A stretch of DNA of 36,569 nucleotides from Cellulosimicrobium composti (GTDB lineage Bacteria; Actinomycetota; Actinomycetes; Actinomycetales; Cellulomonadaceae). Made by a program: the position numbers and the translations under genes. The DNA lies in contig NZ_WMKA01000017.1 of the NCBI RefSeq assembly GCF_009711085.1, forward strand, positions 1 through 36,569, written 5' to 3'. The notes below the pieces were generated by a model, which was given only the letters and a program-made list of their open reading frames with translations, was not told where the DNA came from and ran no database searches. Shown here one piece after another: positions 26,627 to 34,280 of the stretch (the first letter of the stretch is position 1; the number at the start of each line of letters is the position of its first letter).

Positions 26627-27079
26627 ATGGACTGGCTGTGGTGGGTCGGAGCGGCGCTGCTCCTCGGTCTCGTGGAGATCATCTCGCTCGACCTCGTGCT
26701 CATCATGCTCGCCGGGGGATCGCTCGCCGCGGCCGGCGTGAACGCGGCCGGCGGGCCGCTCTGGCTCCAGATCGTCGCGTTCGCGGTCGTCAGCGTCATC
26801 CTGCTGGTCACGCTGCGCCCGTGGCTCCTGCGCCACCTGCGCTCGCGCGTGCCGCTCACCGAGACGAACGTCGCCGCGCACGTCGGGCGGACGGCGCTCG
26901 CCGTGGACCGGGTGAGCGAGTTCGGCGGGCGCGTGAAGCTCGTCGGGGAGGTCTGGACCGCGCGGACCGAGCCGGACGCCCCGCAGATCCCTGCTGGGGC
27001 GGAGGTGCGCGTCGTCCGGATCGACGGCGCGACCGCCGTCGTCGCGCCGCTGCCCGCGCAGCACCCGACCGGGTCGTGA
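26627..27079 (+). CDS. NfeD-like membrane protein
   Basis: This 150-residue protein starts at ATG 26627 (MDWLWWVGAALLLGLVEI), matching the family start, with a G-rich RBS (GGGGG) 6 nt upstream. An in-frame GTG at 26609 would add six residues. Three membrane segments follow: ~4-22, ~26-40 and ~47-66. A short soluble OB-fold domain (residues ~85-140) has VGRTALAVDRVSEFGGRVKL and GAEVRVVRIDGATAVV. NfeD proteins form pairs with SPFH/stomatin proteins and are thought to organise membrane microdomains. The SPFH gene follows 73 bp downstream, confirming the usual operon. Confidence 0.9.
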   Translation: MDWLWWVGAALLLGLVEIISLDLVLIMLAGGSLAAAGVNAAGGPLWLQIVAFAVVSVILLVTLRPWLLRHLRSRVPLTETNVAAHVGRTALAVDRVSEFGGRVKLVGEVWTARTEPDAPQIPAGAEVRVVRIDGATAVVAPLPAQHPTGS

Positions 27080-27152
27080 CGGCCCGGCACGACCAGCACC
27101 ACACCGCGCCGCCGGGTGACCGGTCCCGCGCACGACGACCAGGAGGCAGTCG

Positions 27153-28475
27153 ATGAACGACCCCAGTCCCGGAACGATCCTCGCGTACGTCGTCCTCGCG
27201 CTGATCCTGATCTTCGTCATCGTCGCGCTCGTCAAGGCGGTGCGCATCGTGCCGCAGGCGGTCGCGATCATCGTCGAGCGCCTGGGTCGGTACTCGCGCA
27301 CGCTCGAACCGGGGCTGCACCTGCTGGTGCCGTTCATCGACCGCGTCCGCGCGTCGGTGGACCTGCGCGAGCAGGTCGTGTCGTTCCCGCCGCAGCCCGT
27401 CATCACGTCGGACAACCTCGTGGTGAGCATCGACACGGTGATCTACTTCCAGGTCACCGAGCCCAAGTCGGCGGTCTACGAGATCGCGAACTACATCACC
27501 GCGATCGAGCAGCTCACCGTCACGACGCTGCGCAACGTCATCGGGTCCATGGACCTCGAGCAGACGCTCACGAGCCGCGACCAGATCAACGGCCAGCTCC
27601 GTGGCGTCCTCGACGAGGCCACCGGGCGCTGGGGCATCCGCGTCAACCGCGTCGAGCTCAAGTCGATCGACCCGCCGCCCAGCGTGCAGGGCTCGATGGA
27701 GCAGCAGATGCGGGCCGAGCGTGACCGCCGTGCCGCGATCCTCACCGCGGAGGGCGTCAAGCAGTCGCAGATCCTCACGGCCGAGGGTGAGAAGCAGGCC
27801 GCGATCCTCCGGGCCGAGGGTGACGCGCAGTCGAAGATCCTCCAGGCCGAGGGCGAGGCGCGCGCGATCCTCCAGGTGTTCGACGCCATCCACGAGGGCG
27901 ACGCGGACCCGAAGCTGCTCGCCTACCAGTACCTGCAGATGCTCCCGCAGATCGCGAACGGCAACGCCAGCAAGCTGTGGGTCGTGCCGACGGAGTTCAC
28001 CGCGGCGCTCGGGTCGATCGCCAAGGGGTTCGGCGGCGTGCCGGGCATCGACGGCGGGGGAGTGCCCGGCGTCACGCCCGCGCAGGACGCGGAGGCGGCC
28101 GAGGCGAGCGCCGAGGCGCGCCGCGAGCGCGAGCGCGACCGCGTGAAGTTCGGCGTCCCGTCGCTGACCGACCCGTCCGAGGCCCTGGCCGAGGCGCGGC
28201 GGCAGGCCGAGGCGGCGACCGCGGACGCGACGAGCGCCGGGACGCGCTCGGGCCTGCCGTTCGACCCGCAGACCGAGACCGGGCAGCACCCGGGCGGGGT
28301 GGGCGAGCACCGTGCCGTGCCTCCGGAGCCGGGCGCCGCGACGCCGCGCCCGCTGGGCGGCCCGTCGCAGTACGCCCCGCCCCCGCCGCCCGTCGAGGAC
28401 GCACCGGTCACGGAGGAGCCCCCGACGGACGAGCCGCCCGCGGGCACGCCGCCGTCGTTCCCGCCGCGGCACTGA
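27153..28475 (+). CDS. SPFH/band 7 (stomatin, QmcA-like) membrane protein
   Basis: This is a 440-residue protein with an N-terminal transmembrane helix (~9-28) and then the SPFH domain: VRIVPQAVAIIVERLGRYS, EPGLHLLVPFIDRVRASVDL and QVTEPKSAVYEIANY. ATG 27153 has AGGAGG 7 nt upstream. Residues ~187-245 form a coiled coil of 11-residue units (ILTAEGVKQSQ and variants). The C-terminal ~120 residues are Pro/Gly/Glu-rich and likely disordered. It multimerises on the membrane and partners NfeD. The role is membrane-domain scaffolding or protease regulation by family analogy. It is followed by a strong terminator. Confidence 0.93.
   Translation: MNDPSPGTILAYVVLALILIFVIVALVKAVRIVPQAVAIIVERLGRYSRTLEPGLHLLVPFIDRVRASVDLREQVVSFPPQPVITSDNLVVSIDTVIYFQVTEPKSAVYEIANYITAIEQLTVTTLRNVIGSMDLEQTLTSRDQINGQLRGVLDEATGRWGIRVNRVELKSIDPPPSVQGSMEQQMRAERDRRAAILTAEGVKQSQILTAEGEKQAAILRAEGDAQSKILQAEGEARAILQVFDAIHEGDADPKLLAYQYLQMLPQIANGNASKLWVVPTEFTAALGSIAKGFGGVPGIDGGGVPGVTPAQDAEAAEASAEARRERERDRVKFGVPSLTDPSEALAEARRQAEAATADATSAGTRSGLPFDPQTETGQHPGGVGEHRAVPPEPGAATPRPLGGPSQYAPPPPPVEDAPVTEEPPTDEPPAGTPPSFPPRH
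27738..27866 (+). repeat. Tandem ~33-bp coding repeats in the SPFH gene
   Basis: Four imperfect units begin with ATCCTC at 27738, 27771, 27804 and 27837 (33, 33, 33 and 30 bp). Each encodes an 11-residue heptad-like unit of pattern IL-x-AEG-x-x-Q-x-x. They are part of the coiled coil, not a mobile repeat. Confidence 0.8.
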
Positions 28476-28505
28476 CGCCGGCACCGAGACCGGCACCGAG
28501 CAGCC

Positions 28506-28542
28506 ACGGAGCCCCGCACCCGACCCGGGTGCGGGGCTCCGT
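28506..28542 (+). terminator. Strong terminator after the nfeD-SPFH operon
   Basis: A perfect 17-bp stem (ACGGAGCCCCGCACCCG and its complement) closes a 3-nt loop (ACC), 31 bp after the stop. It has no U-tract. Confidence 0.88.
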
Positions 28543-28584
28543 CGCGTCCGGCGCGCGGGCCGGTTCTGCCGTGAGCGGACGCGC

Positions 28585-28613
28585 TTGAGAGTGAGTGCTC
28601 ACTCAGTTACCGT
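28585..28613 (+). promoter_or_regulatory. Leaderless tetR promoter
   Basis: TTGAGA (28585-28590), a 17-bp spacer and TACCGT (28608-28613) form the best sigma-A-type promoter in the window. The -10 ends 7 nt before GTG 28621, so the mRNA is leaderless. The spacer is occupied by a TetR-type operator. Confidence 0.75.
28589..28604 (+). promoter_or_regulatory. TetR-type operator (autoregulation)
   Basis: The inverted repeat GAGTGAG-TG-CTCACTC has 7-bp arms and a 2-bp centre and sits between -35 and -10. This is the kind of TGAGTG/CACTCA site many TetR regulators bind. Binding would block polymerase directly. Confidence 0.75.
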
Positions 28614-28620
28614 CGAGCGG

Positions 28621-29301
28621 GTGACGACACGCCTTCCGGTCGCGCCCGAGGCGGACGCGACGACCCGCGAGCGCACGCGCGCGCGGCCGCTCTCGCGCAC
28701 CGAGCGCCGGGACGCGATCGCGGCGGCGACGGTCCCGCTGCTCGTCGAGCACGGCGCGGCCGTGACGACGCGGCAGATCGCCGACGCCGCGGGCGTCGCC
28801 GAGGGCACGCTGTTCCGCGCCTTCGCGGACAAGGACGAGCTCCTGCGCGCCGCCGTCGTGCGCTCGCTCGACCCGGCGCCCGCGGTCGCGGCGATCGCCG
28901 CGCTGCCGGACGACGACGGGCTGGGGCCGTTCGTGCTGCGACTCGTCGAGCACCTCCTCGAGGCGCAGCGCATCGGCATGCGGGTCTTCGCCGCCGCCCA
29001 CCAGGTGCTCGACCCGCACCGCGGCGCGCGGCTCGACCACCGTGCCGACGCGCACCGGCTCGGCGTGGACGCCCGCGAGCGCTCCGCGCGCGCGATCGTC
29101 GGGGCGATCGAGGACAAGCTCGCGGCGCACCGGTCCGCGCTGCGCGTGGACCCGGAAGTCGCGGCGCGCGCGGTCTTCGCGCTCGTGTTCGGAAACGCCT
29201 TGCCGCACGTCGCGGGCGGTGACAGGCTCGACGCCGCGCAGGTCGCGGACCTCGTGCTCGGCGGCATCGGCGCGGACGTCGCGACCGACCCGTCGCCCTG
29301 A
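28621..29301 (+). CDS. TetR family transcriptional regulator
   Basis: This 226-residue protein starts at GTG 28621, set by the leaderless promoter. The N-terminal tail (1-30) is Arg/Thr-rich. The DNA-binding domain is ~31-78, with the helix-turn-helix TTRQIADAAGVAEGTLFRAF followed by ADKDELLRAAV. The ligand domain (80-226) is helical and has no recognisable effector signature. It is first in line with two ABC exporter genes on the same strand (gap 123 bp, no promoter seen in it). It most likely represses itself and the exporter and releases on binding an exported compound. Confidence 0.9.
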   Translation: MTTRLPVAPEADATTRERTRARPLSRTERRDAIAAATVPLLVEHGAAVTTRQIADAAGVAEGTLFRAFADKDELLRAAVVRSLDPAPAVAAIAALPDDDGLGPFVLRLVEHLLEAQRIGMRVFAAAHQVLDPHRGARLDHRADAHRLGVDARERSARAIVGAIEDKLAAHRSALRVDPEVAARAVFALVFGNALPHVAGGDRLDAAQVADLVLGGIGADVATDPSP

Positions 29302-29424
29302 CCCGCCCGCACCGCCCGTGCGCGGCGCCCTCGCCCGGCGCCCCGCTCGCCGCACCACCGCGCGCCTCGGCGCTCCCGGGGCTCGTCCCCGCCCGTCCCG
29401 CAGCCCCTCCCGGACAGGAACCCC

Positions 29425-31158
29425 ATGCTCGTCAGCCTCTTGCGGACGCGACTGCGTCCCTACCGGACGCCGATCGTCCTCCTCCTCGTGCTCCAGCTGC
29501 TCGCGACCCTCGCGTCGCTGTACCTGCCGAGCCTCAACGCCGACATCATCGACCAGGGCGTGACGCAGGGCGACACGGCCTACATCATGCGCACGGGCGG
29601 CCTCATGCTCCTCGTGAGCCTGGGCCAGGTCGTGTGCGCGGTCGCGGCCGTCTACTTCGGCGCGCGCGTCGCGATGTCGTTCGGCCGCGACGTGCGCGCC
29701 GGCCTGTTCACGAACGTGCAGCGCTTCTCCGCGCAGGAGATGGGCCAGTTCGGCGCCCCGTCCCTCATCACGCGCACCACGAACGACGTGCAGCAGGTGC
29801 AGATGCTCGTGCTGCTGTCCCTGACGATCATGGTCATGGCGCCGATCATGCTCGTGGGCGGCGTGGTCATGGCGCTCCAGGAGAACGTCGAGCTCTCCGG
29901 GCTGCTGCTCGTCATCGTGCCCGTGCTCGGCGTGAGCGTCGGGCTCATCATCTCGCGGATGGTCCCGTACTTCCGGCAGATGCAGAAGAAGATCGACGGC
30001 ATCAACGCCGTGCTGCGCGAGCAGATCACCGGCATCCGCGTGATCCGGGCGTTCGTGCGCGAGCGGCGCGAGGCCGAGCGGTTCGACGGCGCGAACGACG
30101 CGCTGTTCGACGTCTCGCTCCGCGCGGGCAAGCTCATGGCGCTCATGTTCCCGACCGTCATGCTCGTCATGAACGCGTCGAGCGTCGCGGTGCTGTGGTT
30201 CGGCGGCCGCCAGATCGACGCGGGCGCGATGGAGGTCGGCGCGCTCACCGCGTTCCTGTCCTACCTCATGTACATCCTCATGGCCGTGATGATGTCGACG
30301 ATGATGTTCATGATGGTGCCGCGCGCGGCGGTCTCCGCGGAGCGCATCACGGACGTCCTGCGCACGCAGGCCACCGTCGTGGAGCCCGAGCGCCCCGTGG
30401 CGCTCACGACCCGCACGGGGCGCGTCGAGCTCGACGGGGTCGAGTTCCGCTACCCCGGCGCCGAGGAGCCGGTGCTGCACGACGTGTCGTTCGTCGCGGA
30501 GCCCGGGCAGACGACCGCGATCATCGGCTCGACGGGCTCCGGCAAGACGACGCTGCTCAACCTCGTGCCGCGCCTGTTCGACGTCACCGCCGGGTCGGTG
30601 CGCGTCGACGGGACGGACGTGCGCGACCTCACGGGCGCGGACCTCGGCTCGCTGCTGGGCCTCGTGCCGCAGAAGGCGTACCTGTTCAGCGGGACGATCG
30701 CCGACAACCTGCGCTACGGCCGGCCCGACGCCACGGAGGAGCAGATGTGGGACGCGCTGGAGGTCGCCCAGGCGCGCGACTTCGTCGAGGCGCTCGACGG
30801 CGGGCTCGACGCCCCGGTCGCGCAGGGCGGGACCAACTTCTCGGGCGGGCAGCGCCAGCGGCTCGCGATCGCCCGCGCGATCGTCCGCGACCCCGCGGTC
30901 TACCTGTTCGACGACTCGTTCTCCGCGCTCGACTACGCGACGGACGCGCGGCTGCGCGCGGCGCTCGCACCCCGCACGCGGCACTCGACCGTGATCGTCG
31001 TCGCGCAGCGCGTCGCGACGATCCGCGGCGCCGACCAGATCCTCGTGCTCGACCACGGCCGCATCGTCGGCCGCGGGACGCACACCGAGCTCCTCGAGTC
31101 CAACGAGACGTACCAGGAGATCGTCTACTCGCAGCTCTCGATCGAGGAGGCAGCATGA
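29425..31158 (+). CDS. Heterodimeric ABC exporter subunit 1 (degenerate-site half)
   Basis: This is a 577-residue half-transporter: six TM helices (residues ~1-315) fused to an ATPase domain. ATG 29425 has only a weak AGGA upstream. Walker A is GSTGSGKTT (~368), the signature is canonical SGGQRQR (~472) and Walker B is VYLFDDSFSALD, with Asp497 replacing the catalytic Glu. That substitution marks the degenerate partner of heterodimers such as TM287/288 and LmrCD. The stop overlaps the next ATG (ATGA), so the two halves are translationally coupled. The substrate is unknown; the TetR context suggests drug or metabolite efflux. Confidence 0.93.
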   Translation: MLVSLLRTRLRPYRTPIVLLLVLQLLATLASLYLPSLNADIIDQGVTQGDTAYIMRTGGLMLLVSLGQVVCAVAAVYFGARVAMSFGRDVRAGLFTNVQRFSAQEMGQFGAPSLITRTTNDVQQVQMLVLLSLTIMVMAPIMLVGGVVMALQENVELSGLLLVIVPVLGVSVGLIISRMVPYFRQMQKKIDGINAVLREQITGIRVIRAFVRERREAERFDGANDALFDVSLRAGKLMALMFPTVMLVMNASSVAVLWFGGRQIDAGAMEVGALTAFLSYLMYILMAVMMSTMMFMMVPRAAVSAERITDVLRTQATVVEPERPVALTTRTGRVELDGVEFRYPGAEEPVLHDVSFVAEPGQTTAIIGSTGSGKTTLLNLVPRLFDVTAGSVRVDGTDVRDLTGADLGSLLGLVPQKAYLFSGTIADNLRYGRPDATEEQMWDALEVAQARDFVEALDGGLDAPVAQGGTNFSGGQRQRLAIARAIVRDPAVYLFDDSFSALDYATDARLRAALAPRTRHSTVIVVAQRVATIRGADQILVLDHGRIVGRGTHTELLESNETYQEIVYSQLSIEEAA

Positions 31159-33308
31159 CCGGCGAGCAGGACGCCTCGCGCACGCCCGCGCCGTCGGGCC
31201 CGGACGGCACGACGCCGGACGGCACGACGCCCGACGCCGGGGCACCCGCCGTGGGCGCGCCTGCGGGTGCGTCGGGCGGGGGTCGGGACGTCGCGTCGAC
31301 GCGCCTCGCGGGCCGACCCCGCGGGGGCGGGGGCCACGGTCCGATGGGCGGCATGGGCGTGCCGGGGGAGAAGGCGCTCGACTTCAAGGGCTCGCTGCGC
31401 CGGTTCGCGGCGTCGCTGCGCCCGGAGCGCGTGCCGATCGTCGCCGTCGTGGTCCTCGGGGTGCTGTCCGTCGCGCTCGCCGTCGCGGGTCCCAAGCTCC
31501 TCGGCAACGCGACGAACATCATCTTCGCGGGCGTCGTCGGGTCCCAGCTCCCTGCGGGGGTGACGCAGGCCCAGGCCGTCGACGCGCTGCGCGCGCAGGG
31601 CCAGGACCAGATCGCGGACCTCGTCTCCGGGGTTCCCGGGCTCGTGCCGGGCGAGGGCATCGACTTCTCCGCGCTCGCGACGGTGCTCGCCTGGGTGCTC
31701 GCGGTGTACGTCGGGTCGTTCCTGTTCGGCTGGCTCCAGGGGCGCATCACGGCGATCGTCGTGCAGCGCACCGTCTACCGGCTGCGCGGCGAGGTGCAGG
31801 CGAAGCTCGGGCGCCTCCCGTTGTCGTACTTCGACCGCAACCCGCGCGGCGAGATCCTCTCGCGCGTGACGAACGACATCGACAACATCTCCCAGACCCT
31901 CACGCAGACGCTCTCGCAGCTCGTGACGTCGGTGCTCACCGTCGTCGGCGTGCTCGGGGTGATGTTCTGGATCTCGCCGCTCCTCGCGGTGGTGGCGCTC
32001 GTCACGGTGCCGCTCTCGGTGCTCGTCACGGCGCAGATCGCGAAGCGGTCCCAGCCGCAGTTCATCAAGCAGTGGGCCGCGACGGGCCGCCTCAACGCCC
32101 ACATCGAGGAGATGTACACCGGCCACACCCTGGTCAAGGTGTACGGCCACCAGCAGACCGCGATCGACGAGTTCGAGCAGGAGAACGCGGCGCTGTACGA
32201 CGCGAGCTTCCGGGCGCAGTTCATCTCCGGCACCATCCAGCCGGCGATGGGGTTCATCGCGAACCTCAACTACGTGATCGTCGCGGTGGTGGGCGGTCTG
32301 CGGGTCGCCTCGGGCACCATGACGCTCGGCGACGTGCAGGCGTTCATCCAGTACTCGCGCCAGTTCACGCAGCCCATCACGCAGATCGCGTCGATGATGA
32401 ACCTCCTCCAGTCGGGTGTCGCGTCGGCCGAGCGGGTCTACGACCTGCTCGACGCGCAGGAGCAGACGCCCGACCCGTCGCCCGCGAAGACGGTCGACCC
32501 GGTGCGTGGCCGCGTCGCGTTCGAGGACGTCTCGTTCTCCTACGACCCGGACGTCCCGCTCATCGAGCACCTCGACCTCGTGGTGGAACCGGGGCAGACG
32601 ATCGCGATCGTCGGGCCGACGGGCGCGGGCAAGACGACGCTCGTCAACCTGCTCATGCGGTTCTACGACGTGGACGGGGGCCGGATCACGCTCGACGGCG
32701 TGGACACGCGGGACATGACGCGCGACGACCTGCGCTCCGACATCGGGATGGTCCTGCAGGACACGTGGCTGTTCCAGGGCACGATCGAGGAGAACCTGCG
32801 CTACGGCGTCCGCGACGGTCGCACCGTGGACGACGAGGCGTTCCTCGCCGCGACGCGTGCGACGCACGTCGACCCGTTCGTGCGCACGCTGCCCGACGGG
32901 TACGCCACGGTGATCGACGACGAGGGCTCGAGCGTGAGCGCGGGGGAGAAGCAGCTCCTCACCATCGCGCGTGCCTTCCTCGCCGACCCGGCGATCCTCG
33001 TGCTCGACGAGGCGACGAGCTCCGTCGACACGCGCACGGAGGTGCTCGTGCAGCAGGCGATGAACGCGCTGCGCGAGGGCCGCACGTCGTTCGTCATCGC
33101 GCACCGCCTGTCGACGATCCGCGACGCGGACACGATCCTCGTCATGGAGCACGGCTCGATCGTCGAGCAGGGGTCGCACGACGAGCTGCTCGCGGCCGGC
33201 GGCGCGTACGCCCGACTGTACGAGAGCCAGTTCGCGGCGCCGCTCGACGCCGAGGCGGAGGACCCGGAGGGCGTGGGCGCTCCCGCGGGCGGTCCCGCGG
33301 GACGCTGA
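31155..33308 (+). CDS. Heterodimeric ABC exporter subunit 2 (catalytic half)
   Basis: This 717-residue half-transporter is well above the ~600 typical length. ATG 31155 overlaps the upstream stop and has GAGGAGG before it. Residues 1-~75 form a disordered Gly/Pro/Ala/Thr tail with a PDGTT repeat. TM1 is followed by an extra extracytoplasmic stretch (~120-175, containing GVTQAQAVDALRAQGQDQIA) before TM2. The ATPase has Walker A GPTGAGKTT (~487), Walker B ILVLDEATSS with the catalytic Glu619, and switch IAHRLSTIRDAD. Its signature is the non-canonical SVSAGEKQ (593-600). Paired with subunit 1, only one composite site is fully catalytic. Confidence 0.93.
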   Translation: MTGEQDASRTPAPSGPDGTTPDGTTPDAGAPAVGAPAGASGGGRDVASTRLAGRPRGGGGHGPMGGMGVPGEKALDFKGSLRRFAASLRPERVPIVAVVVLGVLSVALAVAGPKLLGNATNIIFAGVVGSQLPAGVTQAQAVDALRAQGQDQIADLVSGVPGLVPGEGIDFSALATVLAWVLAVYVGSFLFGWLQGRITAIVVQRTVYRLRGEVQAKLGRLPLSYFDRNPRGEILSRVTNDIDNISQTLTQTLSQLVTSVLTVVGVLGVMFWISPLLAVVALVTVPLSVLVTAQIAKRSQPQFIKQWAATGRLNAHIEEMYTGHTLVKVYGHQQTAIDEFEQENAALYDASFRAQFISGTIQPAMGFIANLNYVIVAVVGGLRVASGTMTLGDVQAFIQYSRQFTQPITQIASMMNLLQSGVASAERVYDLLDAQEQTPDPSPAKTVDPVRGRVAFEDVSFSYDPDVPLIEHLDLVVEPGQTIAIVGPTGAGKTTLVNLLMRFYDVDGGRITLDGVDTRDMTRDDLRSDIGMVLQDTWLFQGTIEENLRYGVRDGRTVDDEAFLAATRATHVDPFVRTLPDGYATVIDDEGSSVSAGEKQLLTIARAFLADPAILVLDEATSSVDTRTEVLVQQAMNALREGRTSFVIAHRLSTIRDADTILVMEHGSIVEQGSHDELLAAGGAYARLYESQFAAPLDAEAEDPEGVGAPAGGPAGR

Positions 33309-33313
33309 CACGC

Positions 33314-33364
33314 CGCGGCCCGCACCGCGCCCACCCCGAGGGGTGCGGCGAGGTGCGGGCCGCG
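33314..33364. terminator. Bidirectional terminator between the ABC exporter and the csoR-like gene
   Basis: An outer 13-bp stem (CGCGGCCCGCACC, 33314-33326, with 33352-33364) encloses a small inner hairpin (CACCC/GGGTG). It lies 5 bp after the exporter stop and 20 bp after the minus-strand stop. Confidence 0.75.
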
Positions 33365-33384
33365 TGCGTTCCGGCCGTCGCGCT

Positions 33385-33657
33385 TCAGGCGAGCGAGAGG
33401 AAGAGCTTCTCGAGCTTGGCCACGTCGAGCGTCGGGTCCTCGCCGTCCTCGGTCGGCTCGGTGAGGCACTGGCGCATGCCGGACGCGATGATCGCGAACC
33501 CGGCCCGGTCCAGGGCGCGCGAGACGGCGGAGAGCTGCGTGACGACGTCCTCGCAGTCCCGCCCTTCGTCGAGCATGCGCACGACGGCCGCGAGCTGGCC
33601 CTGGGCGCGCTTGAGCCGGTTGGCGACCTTGCTCATGTCGGTGGGGTCGAGCTCCAC
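33385..33657 (-). CDS. CsoR/CstR-family sulfur or metal-responsive repressor
   Basis: This 90-residue all-helical DUF156 repressor starts at GTG 33657 (MELDPTDMSK), with AGGAGG upstream. Family blocks are NRLKRAQGQLAAVVRMLDEG, DCEDVVTQLSAVSRALDRAG and MRQCLTE. The two sensor cysteines are C35 and C64 (29 apart), as in CsoR and CstR. The copper-ligand His that should lie four residues before the second Cys is Gly60. Loss of that His with both Cys kept is the CstR (persulfide sensor) pattern, which fits the rhodanese/CoA-disulfide reductase neighbours. It is the last gene of the operon and probably represses it through the operator at 36053-36068. Confidence 0.88.
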   Translation of the reverse strand: MELDPTDMSKVANRLKRAQGQLAAVVRMLDEGRDCEDVVTQLSAVSRALDRAGFAIIASGMRQCLTEPTEDGEDPTLDVAKLEKLFLSLA

Positions 33658-33713
33658 GGTCGTCCTCCTGCGTTCGTCGGTGTTCTTGTCGGTGCTCGTC
33701 GCGGCGCGCCTGG

Positions 33714-33830
33714 TCAGGCGCAGGTGCAGCGCTGCTCGGGCGGCACCTCGGCCATGACCTCGTCGGCGTGCATGCCGCAGCCGGTCCAGGTGGTCTTGCC
33801 GCAGGTGCGGCACAGGGCGGGACTGCACAT
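33714..33830 (-). CDS. 38-residue Cys-rich microprotein
   Basis: ATG 33830 has GAGGAG about 8 nt upstream and the frame ends at TGA 33714. The protein begins MCSPALCRTCGKTTWTGCGM and ends PPEQRCTCA. It has six Cys (2, 7, 10, 18, 35, 37) and one His (21) in 38 residues, including Cys-x2-Cys and Cys-x2-His. This is enough for one zinc site or for thiol chemistry. I believe similar tiny proteins of unknown function occur widely in Actinobacteria. It sits 56 bp upstream of the csoR-like gene and 90 bp downstream of the rhodanese gene, so it is inside the operon. A gene this small is easily missed by gene callers. Confidence 0.78.
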   Translation of the reverse strand: MCSPALCRTCGKTTWTGCGMHADEVMAEVPPEQRCTCA

Positions 33831-33886
33831 GGTGGGTCTCCTCGGGTGTGGGGGTCGATCGGGGGTGCGAGGGTCGGGGTTCGGCG

Positions 33887-33902
33887 GGGCCGGGGGCGGC
33901 CC
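33887..33902 (-). other. Intercistronic hairpin in the sulfur operon
   Basis: A 6-bp GGGCCG/CGGCCC stem with a four-base loop lies in the 90-bp gap between the rhodanese stop and the microprotein start. It could tune downstream expression (processing or partial termination). It is short, so this is weak. Confidence 0.3.
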
Positions 33903-33920
33903 GTGCGTGGTGGCGCAGGA

Positions 33921-34280
33921 TCAGCGCCGCACGGCTCCGCCCGCGGCCTGCCACGCGCCGAGCCCGCCGGACAGGCTCGTCGCGGCGTAGCCGAGCGAGC
34001 GGAGCTGGCGCGCCGCGGTGCGCGAGCGCATCCCCGACGCGCACACGACGACGACGGTCGCGCCGTCCTGCAGGCGCCGCGGCGCGGTCGACGGGACGTC
34101 GGCGAGCGGCACGTGCACGGCCTGGGGCGCGTGCCCGGCGCGCCACTCGTCGCGCTCGCGCACGTCGAGGAGCGTCGCGCCGTCGCGGACGAGCTGCACG
34201 GCGGTGGCGGCGTCGACGGTCGGGCGCACGCCGCCGTCGTCGGACGCGCGGGAGAACAGACGGCGGAGACGGTCGATCAT
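33921..34280 (-). CDS. Single-domain rhodanese (sulfurtransferase)
   Basis: This 119-residue protein starts at ATG 34280, which overlaps the stop of the upstream reductase gene (ATGA), and has AAGGAG upstream. A basic N-terminal helix (MIDRLRRLFSRASDD) precedes the rhodanese fold: LLDVRERDEWRAGHAPQAVH, then the active loop VVCASGMRSR with the sulfur-accepting Cys80, and the closing SLSGGLGAWQAAGG. It transfers sulfane sulfur through a Cys persulfide. It is cytosolic. In this operon it likely passes sulfur between low-molecular-weight thiols and the reductase. Confidence 0.93.
   Translation of the reverse strand: MIDRLRRLFSRASDDGGVRPTVDAATAVQLVRDGATLLDVRERDEWRAGHAPQAVHVPLADVPSTAPRRLQDGATVVVVCASGMRSRTAARQLRSLGYAATSLSGGLGAWQAAGGAVRR

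Noticed and set aside
27738-27866. Tandem 33-bp repeats resembling a minisatellite or CRISPR
   Set aside because: They are in frame, encode heptad-like coiled-coil units in the SPFH protein and have no unique spacers.
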